A DNA stretch of 64,000 bases. Source: Chitinolyticbacter albus (GTDB taxonomy: Bacteria > Pseudomonadota > Gammaproteobacteria > Burkholderiales > Chitinibacteraceae). A program made the position numbers and the translations under genes. The DNA lies in contig NZ_JANBVF010000006.1 of the NCBI RefSeq assembly GCF_024437655.1, forward strand, positions 124,001 through 188,000. The letters run 5' to 3'. Positions 8,468 to 16,881 of the stretch are shown here, in pieces. Every line of letters begins with the position of its first letter. Within the stretch, counting starts at the first letter, position 1. The notes beneath the pieces are model-generated. The model did no database searches, was not told where the DNA came from, and saw only the letters and a list, made by a program, of their open reading frames with translations.

Positions 8468-10468
8468 ATGGATTACCTGCACATGAACGATCTGGCGGTG
8501 AATGACCCCAGTGACCGCCTCGTTGGCGACTTCCAGGCCTACAGCGCCTGGCGCGGCGAGCTGTCGCAGTCGGTGTCGCAACTGGCGCGCTGGCTCACCG
8601 AGCAGGACCTGGACGATGCGCAGACTCAGCTGCGGGTGCAGACGCTGCTCGAAAAGCTGAAGGACGACAAGCTCAATATCGCCTTCGTCGCCGAGTTCTC
8701 GCGCGGTAAGTCCGAACTGATCAATGCCATCTTCTTCGCCCACTACGGCCAGCGCGTGCTGCCGTCGTCGGCCGGTCGCACCACCATGTGCCCGACCGAA
8801 CTGTTGTATGACGAGAAGCGCCCCCCGGCGATCCAGCTGTTGCCGATCGAGACGCGCGCACAGAACGTCACCACCAGCGAATACCGCCGCTACCCCGAGG
8901 AATGGCAGACCATCCTCCTGGACCTCGACAACGCCGAAGCAATGCTTGCCGCGTTCCGCCAGGTGGGCCAGACCAAGCGCGTGCCGATCGAGGAAGCGCA
9001 ACGCTATGGCCTTTACAACGAGGAAGACCCGGATCAGAAAATGACCGTCGGCGCCGACGGCATGATCGAGATCCCGGCCTGGCGCCACGCGGTGATCAAC
9101 TTTCCGCACCCACTGCTGGAGCAGGGCCTCGTCATCCTCGATACCCCGGGGCTCAACGCCATCGGTACCGAGCCGGAACTGACGCTCAACCTGCTGCCCA
9201 ATGCACACGCCATCCTGTTCATCCTGGCTGCCGATACCGGCGTGACCAAGAGCGATATCGATGTGTGGCGCAACCACATCGGCAAGGTGCAGGGCGGCAA
9301 CAGCGGCCGCCTCGTGGTGCTCAACAAGATCGACGGCATGTGGGACGATCTCAAGACCCAGGGCGAGATCGACGCCGAGATCACCAAACAGGTGGCGACC
9401 ACCGCCCAGCTGCTCGGCGTTCCCGAGCGCCAGGTCTACCCGGTATCCGCCCAGAAGGCGCTGATCGCCAAGGTACAGAACAACGACGAACTGCTCGATC
9501 GCGCGCAGCTGATGAAGCTGGAAACCGCACTTTCCAGCGAGCTGTTGCCCGCCAAGCAGGACATCGTGCGCGATAGCACGGTGACCGAAGTCGAAGGCAT
9601 CGTCGGCTCCACCCGCGCCATCCTCAGCACCCGTCGCTCGGGCCTCACCGAGCAGCTCGACGAGTTGACCAAGCTGCGCGGCAAGAACCAGGACGTGGTC
9701 GCGCAGATGATGGGCAAGGTGCAGACCGACAAGAAGCATTTCGAGCAGGGCCTGGTGCGCTTTCAGGCACTGCGCAGCGTGTTCAGCCAGCAGACCAACC
9801 AGCTCTTGACGCTCTTGGGCATGGACGCACTCAAGGCTGAGATCGCCCGCATCCGCAGCGACATGGAACGCAGCCTGTTCTCGTTCGGCGAGGGGGGCCT
9901 GCGGGCCATCATGGATCGCTTCTTCAAGGACGTGAACGGCAATATCAGCAAGTCCGCCGAACAGGTCGCCGAAATCCAGGCGATGATGGCCGCCATGTAC
10001 AAGAAGTTCAGCGAAGAACATGGCCTGGGCCAGGTGACGCCACCGCCCTTCTCCACGCTGAAGTACCACAAGGAACTGGCGCGGCTGGAAAAGTCGTTCC
10101 GCGAGCACTTCAACACCATTAGCAACCTGTTGACCACGAGCCAGGGCAGGCTAACCGCCAAGTTCTTCGAAACGGTCGCCAGCCGCGTGGTCTACGTGTT
10201 CGAAGTGGCCAACCGCGATGTCGACAACTGGTTGAAGGCGGTGATGGCGCCGATGGAGACGCAGGTGCGCGAACACCAGCTGCAGCTGCGCCGCCGGCTG
10301 GAAAGTATCAAGCGCATCCACAAGGCGACCGACACGCTGGAAGACCGCATCGAGGAACTCGAGGACATGGACAAGCAGCTGACGCACCAGCTCCAGGAAC
10401 TGGAATCGCGGCTACGCAACGTCTATGCCTCGCTGAATGCGGACATCAGCCGACGCATCGCAGCCTGA
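8468..10468 (+). CDS. Dynamin-like GTPase, 666 aa
   Basis: The N-terminal half is a large GTPase domain. Its P-loop is AEFSRGKSE (Gly80-Lys81-Ser82), switch II is LDTPGLN (Asp225) and the G4 element is LNKID (286-289). A conserved AGRTTMCPTELL segment in switch I supplies the threonine. Behind it are long helical stretches predicted to form coiled coils (about 380-440 and 595-660), as in bacterial dynamin-like proteins that remodel membranes. No transmembrane helix or paddle is obvious. ATG 8468 has GGGAG just upstream; the frame is open to 8435. It is the only dynamin here, whereas many bacterial ones come in pairs. A rho-independent terminator follows. Confidence 0.85.
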   Translation: MDYLHMNDLAVNDPSDRLVGDFQAYSAWRGELSQSVSQLARWLTEQDLDDAQTQLRVQTLLEKLKDDKLNIAFVAEFSRGKSELINAIFFAHYGQRVLPSSAGRTTMCPTELLYDEKRPPAIQLLPIETRAQNVTTSEYRRYPEEWQTILLDLDNAEAMLAAFRQVGQTKRVPIEEAQRYGLYNEEDPDQKMTVGADGMIEIPAWRHAVINFPHPLLEQGLVILDTPGLNAIGTEPELTLNLLPNAHAILFILAADTGVTKSDIDVWRNHIGKVQGGNSGRLVVLNKIDGMWDDLKTQGEIDAEITKQVATTAQLLGVPERQVYPVSAQKALIAKVQNNDELLDRAQLMKLETALSSELLPAKQDIVRDSTVTEVEGIVGSTRAILSTRRSGLTEQLDELTKLRGKNQDVVAQMMGKVQTDKKHFEQGLVRFQALRSVFSQQTNQLLTLLGMDALKAEIARIRSDMERSLFSFGEGGLRAIMDRFFKDVNGNISKSAEQVAEIQAMMAAMYKKFSEEHGLGQVTPPPFSTLKYHKELARLEKSFREHFNTISNLLTTSQGRLTAKFFETVASRVVYVFEVANRDVDNWLKAVMAPMETQVREHQLQLRRRLESIKRIHKATDTLEDRIEELEDMDKQLTHQLQELESRLRNVYASLNADISRRIAA

Positions 10469-10487
10469 GCGCGTCGCAAGCCAAGGA

Positions 10488-10515
10488 AAACGTCGCCCCA
10501 GAGGCGGCGTTTTTT
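10488..10515 (+). terminator. Rho-independent terminator after the dynamin-like gene
   Basis: Stem arms 10488-10497 and 10503-10512 pair over 10 bases with one G-U, loop of five, followed by a T-run. Confidence 0.85.
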
Positions 10516-10606
10516 GTGGGGCTAGCCCCAGCCCGCCTGCGCCCCGCGTGCGGAGGGGCTCGCTTCGCTGCTGGCGATCGACTCCAGCCACGGCGTTGCG
10601 CCTTTC

Positions 10607-10667
10607 GATTGCTGCGCAAGGAACGGGAAGCATCCCATTGCCGGGCAGCGCATGCTGCGCTCATGAT
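10607..10667 (+). promoter_or_regulatory. Candidate ada promoter with Ada-box-like element
   Basis: GAT-N6-GCAA at 10607-10619 differs by one base from the AAT-N6-GCAA element bound by methylated Ada in E. coli. It lies 18 bases upstream of a TTGCCG (10638-10643) and CATGAT (10662-10667) pair spaced 18 apart. The spacer holds a GCAGC-GCAT-GCTGC dyad. The pattern fits Ada autoregulation but the match is imperfect. Confidence 0.35.
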
Positions 10668-10685
10668 GGACTGATGGAGCCCGCC

Positions 10686-11753
10686 ATGAACGCCCCCCAA
10701 CAAGCCGCAAACCTCGCGATCGAGCGCGACCCGCGCTGGGCAGCGGTGCTTGCGCGCGATGCGCAATACGACGGCTGCTTCGTCTATGCCGTGCGCAGTA
10801 CCGGTGTCTACTGTAAACCATCGTGCAAGGCGCGCACGCCCAGGCCTGAGAACGTGAGCTTTCACGCCAACTGCGCCGCGGCCGAGGCCGCCGGCTATCG
10901 CGCGTGCAAGCGTTGCCGGCCGAACGAATCCCAGCCGCGCCACGCCGAAGCGGTCACCGCAGCTTGCAGGCTGATCGAAGCGGCCGAAACGCCGCCCCCC
11001 CTAGCCGAGCTGGCTGCGCAGGTCGGGCTCAGCCCACATCACCTGCATCGCGTGTTCAAGGCTGTAACTGGCGTCACCCCACGCGACTACGCCACTGCGC
11101 TGCGTGCCGAACGGGTCCGTGCGCGCCTGGCCACAGGTGTGGCAGTAACGGATGCGGTGTTCGACGCCGGCTACAACGCCGGCAGCCGCTTCTACGACGA
11201 AGCCGGCCAAGTCTTGGGCATGCAACCCAGCGCGTATCGCCGGGGTGGTGTCGGCAGCACTATCCGTTTTGCCGTGGCGCAATGCTCGCTCGGCGCGCTG
11301 CTGGTGGCGCAAAGCGAGCGCGGGCTGTGTGCGATCTCGCTCGGTGACGACGCGGCAGCGTTGGTGCGCGAGCTGCAGGATCGCTTTGCCCGCGCCGAGC
11401 TCGTCGGCGGCGATGCGCAATTCGAGCAAGTGGTCGCCCAGGTAGTCGGCTTCGTCGAAACGCCGCGACTGGGCCTGGCGCTGCCACTCGACATACGCGG
11501 TACCGCGTTCCAGCAGCGAGTCTGGCAGGCGCTGCGCGAGATTCCGCCAGGCCAGACCGCCAGCTACAGCGACATTGCCGAGCGCATCGGCGCACCGAGC
11601 GCGGTGCGCGCGGTAGCCGGCGCTTGCGCTGCGAACACGCTGGCCGTTGCCATCCCCTGCCATCGCGTGGTGCGGCTCGATGGCGATCTCTCCGGCTATC
11701 GCTGGGGCGTCGCGCGCAAGCGCGCCTTGCTGGAGCGCGAAGGCCAGCCATGA
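10686..11753 (+). CDS. ada: Bifunctional Ada: methylphosphotriester sensor, AraC-type regulator and O6-methylguanine methyltransferase
   Basis: Full-length 355-residue Ada with three modules. The N-terminal zinc site uses Cys43, Cys47, Cys74 and Cys77; Cys43 is the phosphotriester methyl acceptor (E. coli Cys38). An AraC-type helix-turn-helix region follows at about 95-180 (GLSPHHLHRVFKAVTGVTP). The C-terminal suicide methyltransferase has the PCHR active site (Cys325). ATG 10686 has GGAG six bases upstream; ATG 10674 is an alternative adding four residues. Its stop overlaps the alkB start (ATGA), giving an adaptive-response operon. Methylated Ada should activate its own promoter. Confidence 0.95.
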   Translation: MNAPQQAANLAIERDPRWAAVLARDAQYDGCFVYAVRSTGVYCKPSCKARTPRPENVSFHANCAAAEAAGYRACKRCRPNESQPRHAEAVTAACRLIEAAETPPPLAELAAQVGLSPHHLHRVFKAVTGVTPRDYATALRAERVRARLATGVAVTDAVFDAGYNAGSRFYDEAGQVLGMQPSAYRRGGVGSTIRFAVAQCSLGALLVAQSERGLCAISLGDDAAALVRELQDRFARAELVGGDAQFEQVVAQVVGFVETPRLGLALPLDIRGTAFQQRVWQALREIPPGQTASYSDIAERIGAPSAVRAVAGACAANTLAVAIPCHRVVRLDGDLSGYRWGVARKRALLEREGQP

Positions 11754-12397
11754 CGCCCGATCTGTTCGCCGATACACCGCCCGACTGGCGCGAAGCGCTG
11801 GCACCCGGCGCCGTGGTGCTGCGCGGCTACGCGCTCGACGCCGTGCCCGAGCTGCTCGCCGCCATCGCCGACGTGCAGCGCCAGGCCCCGCCACAGCATA
11901 TGGAAACGCCGGGCGGGCGCACCATGTCGGTCGCCACCAGCAGTTGTGGCGCGCTGGGCTGGGTCACCGACCGCAGCGGCTATCGCTACAGCGGCGTAGA
12001 CCCCTACACCGGCCTGCCCTGGCCGCCCATGCCGGCAGCGATCCGCGAGATGGGCTGCGCCGCCGCGCTGGATGCCGGCTACCCCGATTTCATTCCCGAC
12101 ACCTGTTTGATCAACCGCTACCAACCCGGCGCCCGTATGGGCCTGCACCAGGATCGCAACGAACGCGACTTCACCGCGCCCATCGTCTCGATCTCGCTGG
12201 GCCTGCCCACCGCCTTCCTGTTCGGCGGCGCACAGCGCGGCGACAGGACGCAACGTATCCCGCTGGCGCATGGCGATGTTGTGGTCTGGGGCGGGCCATC
12301 AAGGCTGTTCTTCCACGGCGTGGCCCCGCTCAAACCCGGACAGCATCCGCTGACGGGCGAGGCCCGCTACAACCTGACCCTGCGCCGGGCAGGCTAG
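11750..12397 (+). CDS. alkB: AlkB, DNA oxidative demethylase
   Basis: AlkB uses Fe(II) and 2-oxoglutarate to remove 1-methyladenine and 3-methylcytosine. The 215-residue length and the iron ligands match the E. coli enzyme closely: His133 and Asp135 in LHQDRN, and His189 in FFHGV. Arginines of the C-terminal RYNLTLRR bind 2-oxoglutarate. The GYRYSG...PPMP nucleotide-recognition lid is also present. The start codon overlaps the ada stop by four bases, so translation is coupled. Convergent with chrA, with only 10 bases between stops and no visible terminator. Confidence 0.96.
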   Translation: MTPDLFADTPPDWREALAPGAVVLRGYALDAVPELLAAIADVQRQAPPQHMETPGGRTMSVATSSCGALGWVTDRSGYRYSGVDPYTGLPWPPMPAAIREMGCAAALDAGYPDFIPDTCLINRYQPGARMGLHQDRNERDFTAPIVSISLGLPTAFLFGGAQRGDRTQRIPLAHGDVVVWGGPSRLFFHGVAPLKPGQHPLTGEARYNLTLRRAG

Positions 12398-12407
12398 GGC
12401 CGCAGTC

Positions 12408-13760
12408 CTACCAGAAGCTCGCCAGCAGACCGACCACGGCGCACGCCGCGATCACGTGGATCACGTTGCGCTGGTAGCGCAGCAACGCTACGGCCGCAGC
12501 GCCGGCGATGGCAACGGCCAGCCAGTCGACGCTACCTGCCCAGCCCTGCGGCCACAGCACGTGGTAGGCAAAGAACAGCGCCAGATTGACGATCACGCCG
12601 ACGACGGCCGCGGTGATCGCCGTCAGCGGCGCGGTGAAGGTCAGCTCGTCATGCGTGGCTTCGACCAGCGGGGCGCCAGCCAGGATGAAAATGAAGGATG
12701 GCAGGAAGGTGAACCAGGTGACCAGCGCGGCTCCCAGCGCACCAGCGGCGAAGGCGTGCTCGGCGCCCAGCAGCTGCTGGCCGTAGCCGCCGACGAAGCC
12801 AACGAAGGCGACGACCATGATCAAGGGGCCGGGCGTGGTTTCTCCCAGCGCCAGCCCGTCCATCATCTGCGTGCCGCTCAACCAGCCGTAGTGCGCAACC
12901 GCGCCCTGGTACACGTAGGGCAGCACCGCGTAGGCACCACCGAAGGTAAGCAGCGCCGCCTTGGTGAAGAACCAGCCCATCTGTGTATAGTCGTGCGCCC
13001 AACCCAGCGCGGCAACCAGCAGCGCCATCGGCAACGCCCACAGCGCGAGGCCAGCGCCGATCACCAGCGCCAGCCGCGACCAGCGAAAGCGGGCATGCGC
13101 AGGCGGCGGTGTGGTGTCATCGATCAGCGCAGGGCCGTACGAGGCCGCTTTGCCGGCATGCCCGCCCCCCAACTGGAAACGCTGCGGCCAATGGCGCCCA
13201 CCGAAGTATCCCATCAGCGCCGCCGCAAGCACGATCAGTGGAAACGGCAGCTGCAAAGCGAAGATCGCGATGAAGGATGCAGCCGCGATGGCCCACAACG
13301 CTCCATTCTTCAGCGTGCGCCGGCCGATGCGCCAGGCCGCCTGCGCCACGATGGCGGTCACGGCGGGCTTGATGCCGTAGAACAGCCCCGCCATCCACGG
13401 CACTTGGCCAAAAGCCAGATAGCTCCACGACAGGCCGATCAGGATCAAAAGCGAAGGCAGCACGAACAAGGCGCCGGCGGCGATACCGCCCCAGCTGCGA
13501 TGCAGCAACCAGCCGATGTAGGTGGCGAGCTGCTGTGCTTCCGGCCCTGGCAGCACCATGCAGTAGTTGAGCGCATGCAAAAAGCGGCGCTCGGACAACC
13601 AGCGGCGACGCTCGACCAGCTCCTCGTGCATCACCGCGATCTGCCCGGCCGGGCCACCAAAGCTGATGAAGCCCAGCTTGAGCCAGAAGCGCAGCGCCTG
13701 CCAGAAACTGGGCGCAGCCGGGGCAAGCTCTGCGGGAGAAGTGGGATGCACGGGCGCCAT
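12408..13760 (-). CDS. chrA: Chromate transporter, long two-domain form
   Basis: The 450-residue membrane protein has two homologous CHR halves. The N-terminal one starts with FWLKLGFISFGGPAGQI and includes the PGPEAQQLATYIG segment. The C-terminal half carries LTFGGAYAVLPYV and GETTPGPLIMV. This is the CHR long-chain architecture that expels chromate. ATG 13760 is preferred over the 13817 start of the open frame because the extra residues are not family-like. No chrB regulator is adjacent. A role in general anion export rather than chromate resistance cannot be excluded. Confidence 0.92.
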   Translation of the reverse strand: MAPVHPTSPAELAPAAPSFWQALRFWLKLGFISFGGPAGQIAVMHEELVERRRWLSERRFLHALNYCMVLPGPEAQQLATYIGWLLHRSWGGIAAGALFVLPSLLILIGLSWSYLAFGQVPWMAGLFYGIKPAVTAIVAQAAWRIGRRTLKNGALWAIAAASFIAIFALQLPFPLIVLAAALMGYFGGRHWPQRFQLGGGHAGKAASYGPALIDDTTPPPAHARFRWSRLALVIGAGLALWALPMALLVAALGWAHDYTQMGWFFTKAALLTFGGAYAVLPYVYQGAVAHYGWLSGTQMMDGLALGETTPGPLIMVVAFVGFVGGYGQQLLGAEHAFAAGALGAALVTWFTFLPSFIFILAGAPLVEATHDELTFTAPLTAITAAVVGVIVNLALFFAYHVLWPQGWAGSVDWLAVAIAGAAAVALLRYQRNVIHVIAACAVVGLLASFW

Positions 13761-13849
13761 ATCCGGATGATGAACGCGAGATGTTACATGCGGGCCCATG
13801 CACCATGCCAGTTGCATTATCCGCCGTGGGTAACTGCGGCGTTCCCGGA

Positions 13850-14560
13850 CTAGGCGCGCGAGCGCGCGGCAATCGCAGCCAGCAGCCCATCGAGCGTATC
13901 CCCCTGCTCGCGCACGATGGCTTCCAGCAAGGGTACGAGCGGACCCAGCGTTTCGGCCACGGCACCGCGCACGCTGTCGACCAGCACCTGGGTTTCGCGC
14001 TCGATCTCGATATTGAGCTTGGCGCCGGGCACCTTATCGCCAAAGGTGGTGGCGCGCAGCGTTTCCGGGATCAGCCATAGCTCGATCCAGCCCGCATCGC
14101 GATCGACCTCGGCCACCGTGAGGCTGGCGCCGTTGATCGCGATATAACCCTTGGCGAACACATAGCGCAGCCATTCGGGCGCGATGGCGATGCGCAGCAC
14201 GTGGTTGTTCTCGGGCTGGCGCACCGCGACGAGTTCGGCAGTGAAATCGATGTGGCCGGACAGCGGATGGCCGCCGATCTCGGCGCCCTCCTTGGCCGCG
14301 CGCTCGACGTTGACCTTGCTGCCCACGCCGAAGGACGCCAGCGTCGACAACGCCAGCGTCTGCTGCATCACGTCGAACTCGGCCGCGTCGGCGCCGAGGA
14401 GCCCGGTTACGGTCAGGCAGACACCATCGACCGCCACACTGGCGCCTATGGCCAGATCAACCGCGAAGCCCGGCGGAAAAGCCAGGGTGAGCGTGCGCAG
14501 ACCGGGGCGGTCTTCGATGGCGGTCAGCGTGGCGACGGCCTGGACGATGCCGGTGAACAT
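13850..14560 (-). CDS. ribE: Riboflavin synthase alpha chain
   Basis: The enzyme dismutates two 6,7-dimethyl-8-ribityllumazine molecules into riboflavin. Two lumazine-binding repeats are visible: the first starts at MFTGIVQAV (residue 1) with SVAVDGVCLTV, the second at GHPLSGHIDFT (near residue 95) with YIAINGASLTV. At 236 residues it is a little longer than usual, with the extra at the C-terminus. ATG 14560 has AGGA upstream and preserves the catalytic N-terminus; the frame is open further upstream without family character. It stands alone rather than in a rib operon, and I could not see an FMN riboswitch in its leader (14561-14828). Confidence 0.95.
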   Translation of the reverse strand: MFTGIVQAVATLTAIEDRPGLRTLTLAFPPGFAVDLAIGASVAVDGVCLTVTGLLGADAAEFDVMQQTLALSTLASFGVGSKVNVERAAKEGAEIGGHPLSGHIDFTAELVAVRQPENNHVLRIAIAPEWLRYVFAKGYIAINGASLTVAEVDRDAGWIELWLIPETLRATTFGDKVPGAKLNIEIERETQVLVDSVRGAVAETLGPLVPLLEAIVREQGDTLDGLLAAIAARSRA

Positions 14561-14828
14561 GGGATTTCCTCGTGGAACGCCGTCGGGATAGACGGCACTG
14601 GCTGTATGGGGCCGGGGCAGGCCGGCTTCAACCCTGCGCGAGGATAACGCCGCGTAGCGCGCGCGGCGAGCAATTGGTGCAAGGCGGCTCGGACTCGGCC
14701 TTGCTCGGGTCATCCGCTGGGGATGGCGGCACCCGACCCGGCCATGTTTGCAATACGATGACACGGCACTCGACGCCGGATGTCAGCCGTTGCTAGCATG
14801 CCAGCACCACCCAGCCGGAGCACGCATC

Positions 14829-15245
14829 GTGCAAGCCCGCATCACGCTGATCACACTGGCCGTCGACGATCTCGATGCCGCCGTGCGCTTCTATCGCGAC
14901 GGCCTGGGCCTCACCACCCAGGGCATCGTCGGCACCGAGTTCGAGCACGGCGCCGTCGCGTTCTTCGAGCTGGCCGGCGGCCTGGGGCTCGCGTTGTGGC
15001 CACGCGCCAGCCTCTCGCACGACACCGGTTTGCCACAGGGCCCGCGCAGCAGCACCGAATTCACGCTGGCGCACAATGTGGTCAGCCGCGAAGAAGTCGA
15101 CCGCCTAATGGTTGAGGCCGGCCATGCCGGCGCCCGCATCGTCAAACCGGCCGCCGACACCTTCTGGGGCGGCTACGCCGGCTATTTCGCCGACCCCGAC
15201 GGCCACCTGTGGGAAATCGCCTGGAATCCGGATCGCCTGCCATGA
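14829..15245 (+). CDS. VOC (glyoxalase/dioxygenase-like) family protein
   Basis: A 138-residue single VOC domain built of beta-alpha-beta modules: ITLAVDDLDAAVRFYRDGLG at the N-terminus and YFADPDGHLWEIAWNP at the C-terminus. The latter is the usual metal-ligand (Glu) strand. The substrate is unknown. GTG 14829 is chosen because GGAG ends 8 bases before it and the resulting N-terminus begins directly with the first VOC strand; the open frame starts at 14748. The stop overlaps the next start (ATGA), so it is coupled to the acetyltransferase downstream. Confidence 0.85.
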   Translation: MQARITLITLAVDDLDAAVRFYRDGLGLTTQGIVGTEFEHGAVAFFELAGGLGLALWPRASLSHDTGLPQGPRSSTEFTLAHNVVSREEVDRLMVEAGHAGARIVKPAADTFWGGYAGYFADPDGHLWEIAWNPDRLP

Positions 15246-15757
15246 CACTGCCCGCCACGCTACAGACTGCCCGACTGACGCTGCGGCGCTTCATTCACGA
15301 CGACTGGCCCGCGCTGCACGCGCACTACGGCGACGCCGAATGCACGCGTCACACCTTTCGCCGCGTGCTGACCGAGGGCGAGAGCTGGCGCGCCATGGCC
15401 AGCATTGAAGGGCACTGGGCGCTGCGCGGCTATGGCCCCTACGCCGTGGTCGATCGTGAGAGCGACACCGTGCTCGGCACGGTCGGCCCCTGGTATCCCA
15501 ACGACTGGCCCGAACCCGAAATCAAATGGGCGCTAGTACGATCGGCGTGGGGCCGCGGCTGCGCCAGCGAGGCAGTGCGCACGATCCAGCATGCATTGGC
15601 GAGCGCCGGCTGGGCGCCGCCAATCAGCTTCATCCATCATGAAAACCAGCCGTCGATCCGCGTCGCGCTCGCGGTCGGCGCCACCCTCGAGCAAGGCGTG
15701 ACATTCCGCGATGCACCGTGGCATATCTATCGTCATCCGACGCCGTCCCCCTCCTAA
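15242..15757 (+). CDS. GNAT-family N-acetyltransferase (RimJ/RimL-like)
   Basis: This 171-residue protein begins with TARLTLRRFIHDDWPALHA, typical of the RimJ/RimL branch that acetylates N-termini or small amines. The acetyl-CoA loop is SAWGRGCASEA (near residue 105), followed by FIHHENQPSIRVALAVGA. Its substrate cannot be predicted. It shares a four-base overlap with the VOC gene upstream and belongs to a run of small accessory enzymes. Confidence 0.88.
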   Translation: MTLPATLQTARLTLRRFIHDDWPALHAHYGDAECTRHTFRRVLTEGESWRAMASIEGHWALRGYGPYAVVDRESDTVLGTVGPWYPNDWPEPEIKWALVRSAWGRGCASEAVRTIQHALASAGWAPPISFIHHENQPSIRVALAVGATLEQGVTFRDAPWHIYRHPTPSPS

Positions 15758-15775
15758 TCGGGGGACCATACCACC

Positions 15776-16018
15776 ATGGATCAGTTCGAGACCTTCGACG
15801 ACCCCGCCTGTATTTTCTGCGACCAACCTATTGCACCAGGTGTGCATGATCCGTGTGCGATCAATCTAGTGACGCGTATTGATCGCCCTCGCTTGCAACA
15901 GAAGGAGCAAACCTTCTTTTGCCATATGCATTGCCTGCAGAGCCGCTCTGCTATGCATCCGGGAGTCTTTTACATCGTCGAGCCGGGGTTCCCTACAGTT
16001 GGCGAATGCAAAACATGA
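15776..16018 (+). CDS. Small cysteine-rich protein, possible zinc ribbon, 80 aa
   Basis: The short protein contains CIFC near residue 12, a middle Cys, and FFCHMHC near residue 48. This spacing could form a zinc ribbon or Fe/Zn site. A GGGGGA ribosome-binding site lies about 11 bases before ATG 15776. Its GC content is visibly lower than that of its neighbours. I do not recognise the family. It lacks a signal peptide. Function unknown. Confidence 0.65.
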   Translation: MDQFETFDDPACIFCDQPIAPGVHDPCAINLVTRIDRPRLQQKEQTFFCHMHCLQSRSAMHPGVFYIVEPGFPTVGECKT

Positions 16019-16049
16019 ATCCGTTGAACCGTTCCAAACAGGCCTATCC

Positions 16050-16433
16050 ATGAAGTCCGTACTCACCCTACCCTTGATCGCCTTGCTGCTCGCCTGCTCG
16101 GGCCAGCCGCCGTCCATGCTCGGCAACTGGACCATCGATCTCGACCCCATGCTGGCCGAGGCGCGTACGCTCAACGCGAAGCCCGCGGATCTCGATGCAT
16201 TGCGCGCCACCTACGAGGGCGGCCAGCTCGCCGTCACTAGCTCAGAAATGGTGCTGGGCATAGGCGGCAAGGACCAGACAACCTGGCGCTACCAAGTGCT
16301 GTCGCAAAGCGGCGATTGCTATGACATCAAGTTCGATCACGCTCCGGGGACCTACAAGCACTGCATCGACGGCAACCAGATGCGGGTACATGACCCCGAT
16401 ACCCGCCTGACCACGGTGTTCCGCCGTGACTGA
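16050..16433 (+). CDS. Putative lipoprotein, 127 aa
   Basis: The start at 16050 gives a lipoprotein signal (LIALLLACSG, lipidated Cys17), which is why it is preferred over the longer open frame from 15879. The mature part is a small domain with GNWTIDLDP and two later cysteines (GDCYDIKF and KHCIDG), resembling a lipocalin-like beta domain. The gene ends 8 bases inside the following acetyltransferase gene. Function unknown. Confidence 0.75.
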   Translation: MKSVLTLPLIALLLACSGQPPSMLGNWTIDLDPMLAEARTLNAKPADLDALRATYEGGQLAVTSSEMVLGIGGKDQTTWRYQVLSQSGDCYDIKFDHAPGTYKHCIDGNQMRVHDPDTRLTTVFRRD

Positions 16434-16881
16434 GGCGTTGACGCTACGCGCCGCGCGCGAGAACGACTGGCCCGCCATACGCGCGCTCTACGCCGCGGGC
16501 GGCTACGCCGGCACCATTGCGGCGAGCGACAAGGCCTTTGTTGCCTGCGACGGGGACGAAGTAGTCGGCGTGGTGCGGCTCGCCACCGAACACGACACCG
16601 CCGTGCTGCGCGGCATGCAGATTCGCGCCGACCGGCGAGACCGCGGCCTCGGGCGTGCGCTGCTCGCCTATTTCGCCACCCAGGTGGCGGAGCGCGACTG
16701 CTACTGCATCCCCTATCAACATCTACTGGGCTTTTACGGCGCGCTGGGCTTTGTCGAGCTGGCAACCGGCGCAGCACCGGCCTTCCTGGTCGAACGCCTC
16801 GCCGGTTATCGCGCCTTGAACAATGGCAAGCTCTACGCGCTGATGGTCCGCCGCGCCCGTCCCAGCGAGTACACCCGATGA
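16426..16881 (+). CDS. GNAT-family N-acetyltransferase, 151 aa
   Basis: Compact GNAT fold: RAARENDWPAIRALY at the N-terminus, MQIRADRRDRGLGRALL carrying the acetyl-CoA R/Q-x-x-G-x-G/A loop, and FYGALGFVEL near the C-terminus. The start is GTG 16426, overlapping the lipoprotein gene by 8 bases. The 3' end overlaps the next VOC gene by four bases. Substrate unknown. Confidence 0.85.
   Translation: MTEALTLRAARENDWPAIRALYAAGGYAGTIAASDKAFVACDGDEVVGVVRLATEHDTAVLRGMQIRADRRDRGLGRALLAYFATQVAERDCYCIPYQHLLGFYGALGFVELATGAAPAFLVERLAGYRALNNGKLYALMVRRARPSEYTR

Noticed and set aside
8231-10108. 625-codon open frame on the minus strand opposite the dynamin-like gene
   Set aside because: Mirror image of a high-GC coding strand; no domain, no ribosome site, His/Gln/Leu-rich composition typical of antisense shadows.
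12456-13853. 465-codon plus-strand frame opposite chrA
   Set aside because: Arg/Gln/Gly-rich antisense shadow of a clear membrane protein; no recognisable motif.
14561-14828. Possible FMN riboswitch upstream of ribE
   Set aside because: The conserved core segments of the RFN element were not found on the minus strand; only ordinary GC-rich sequence and AGGA.
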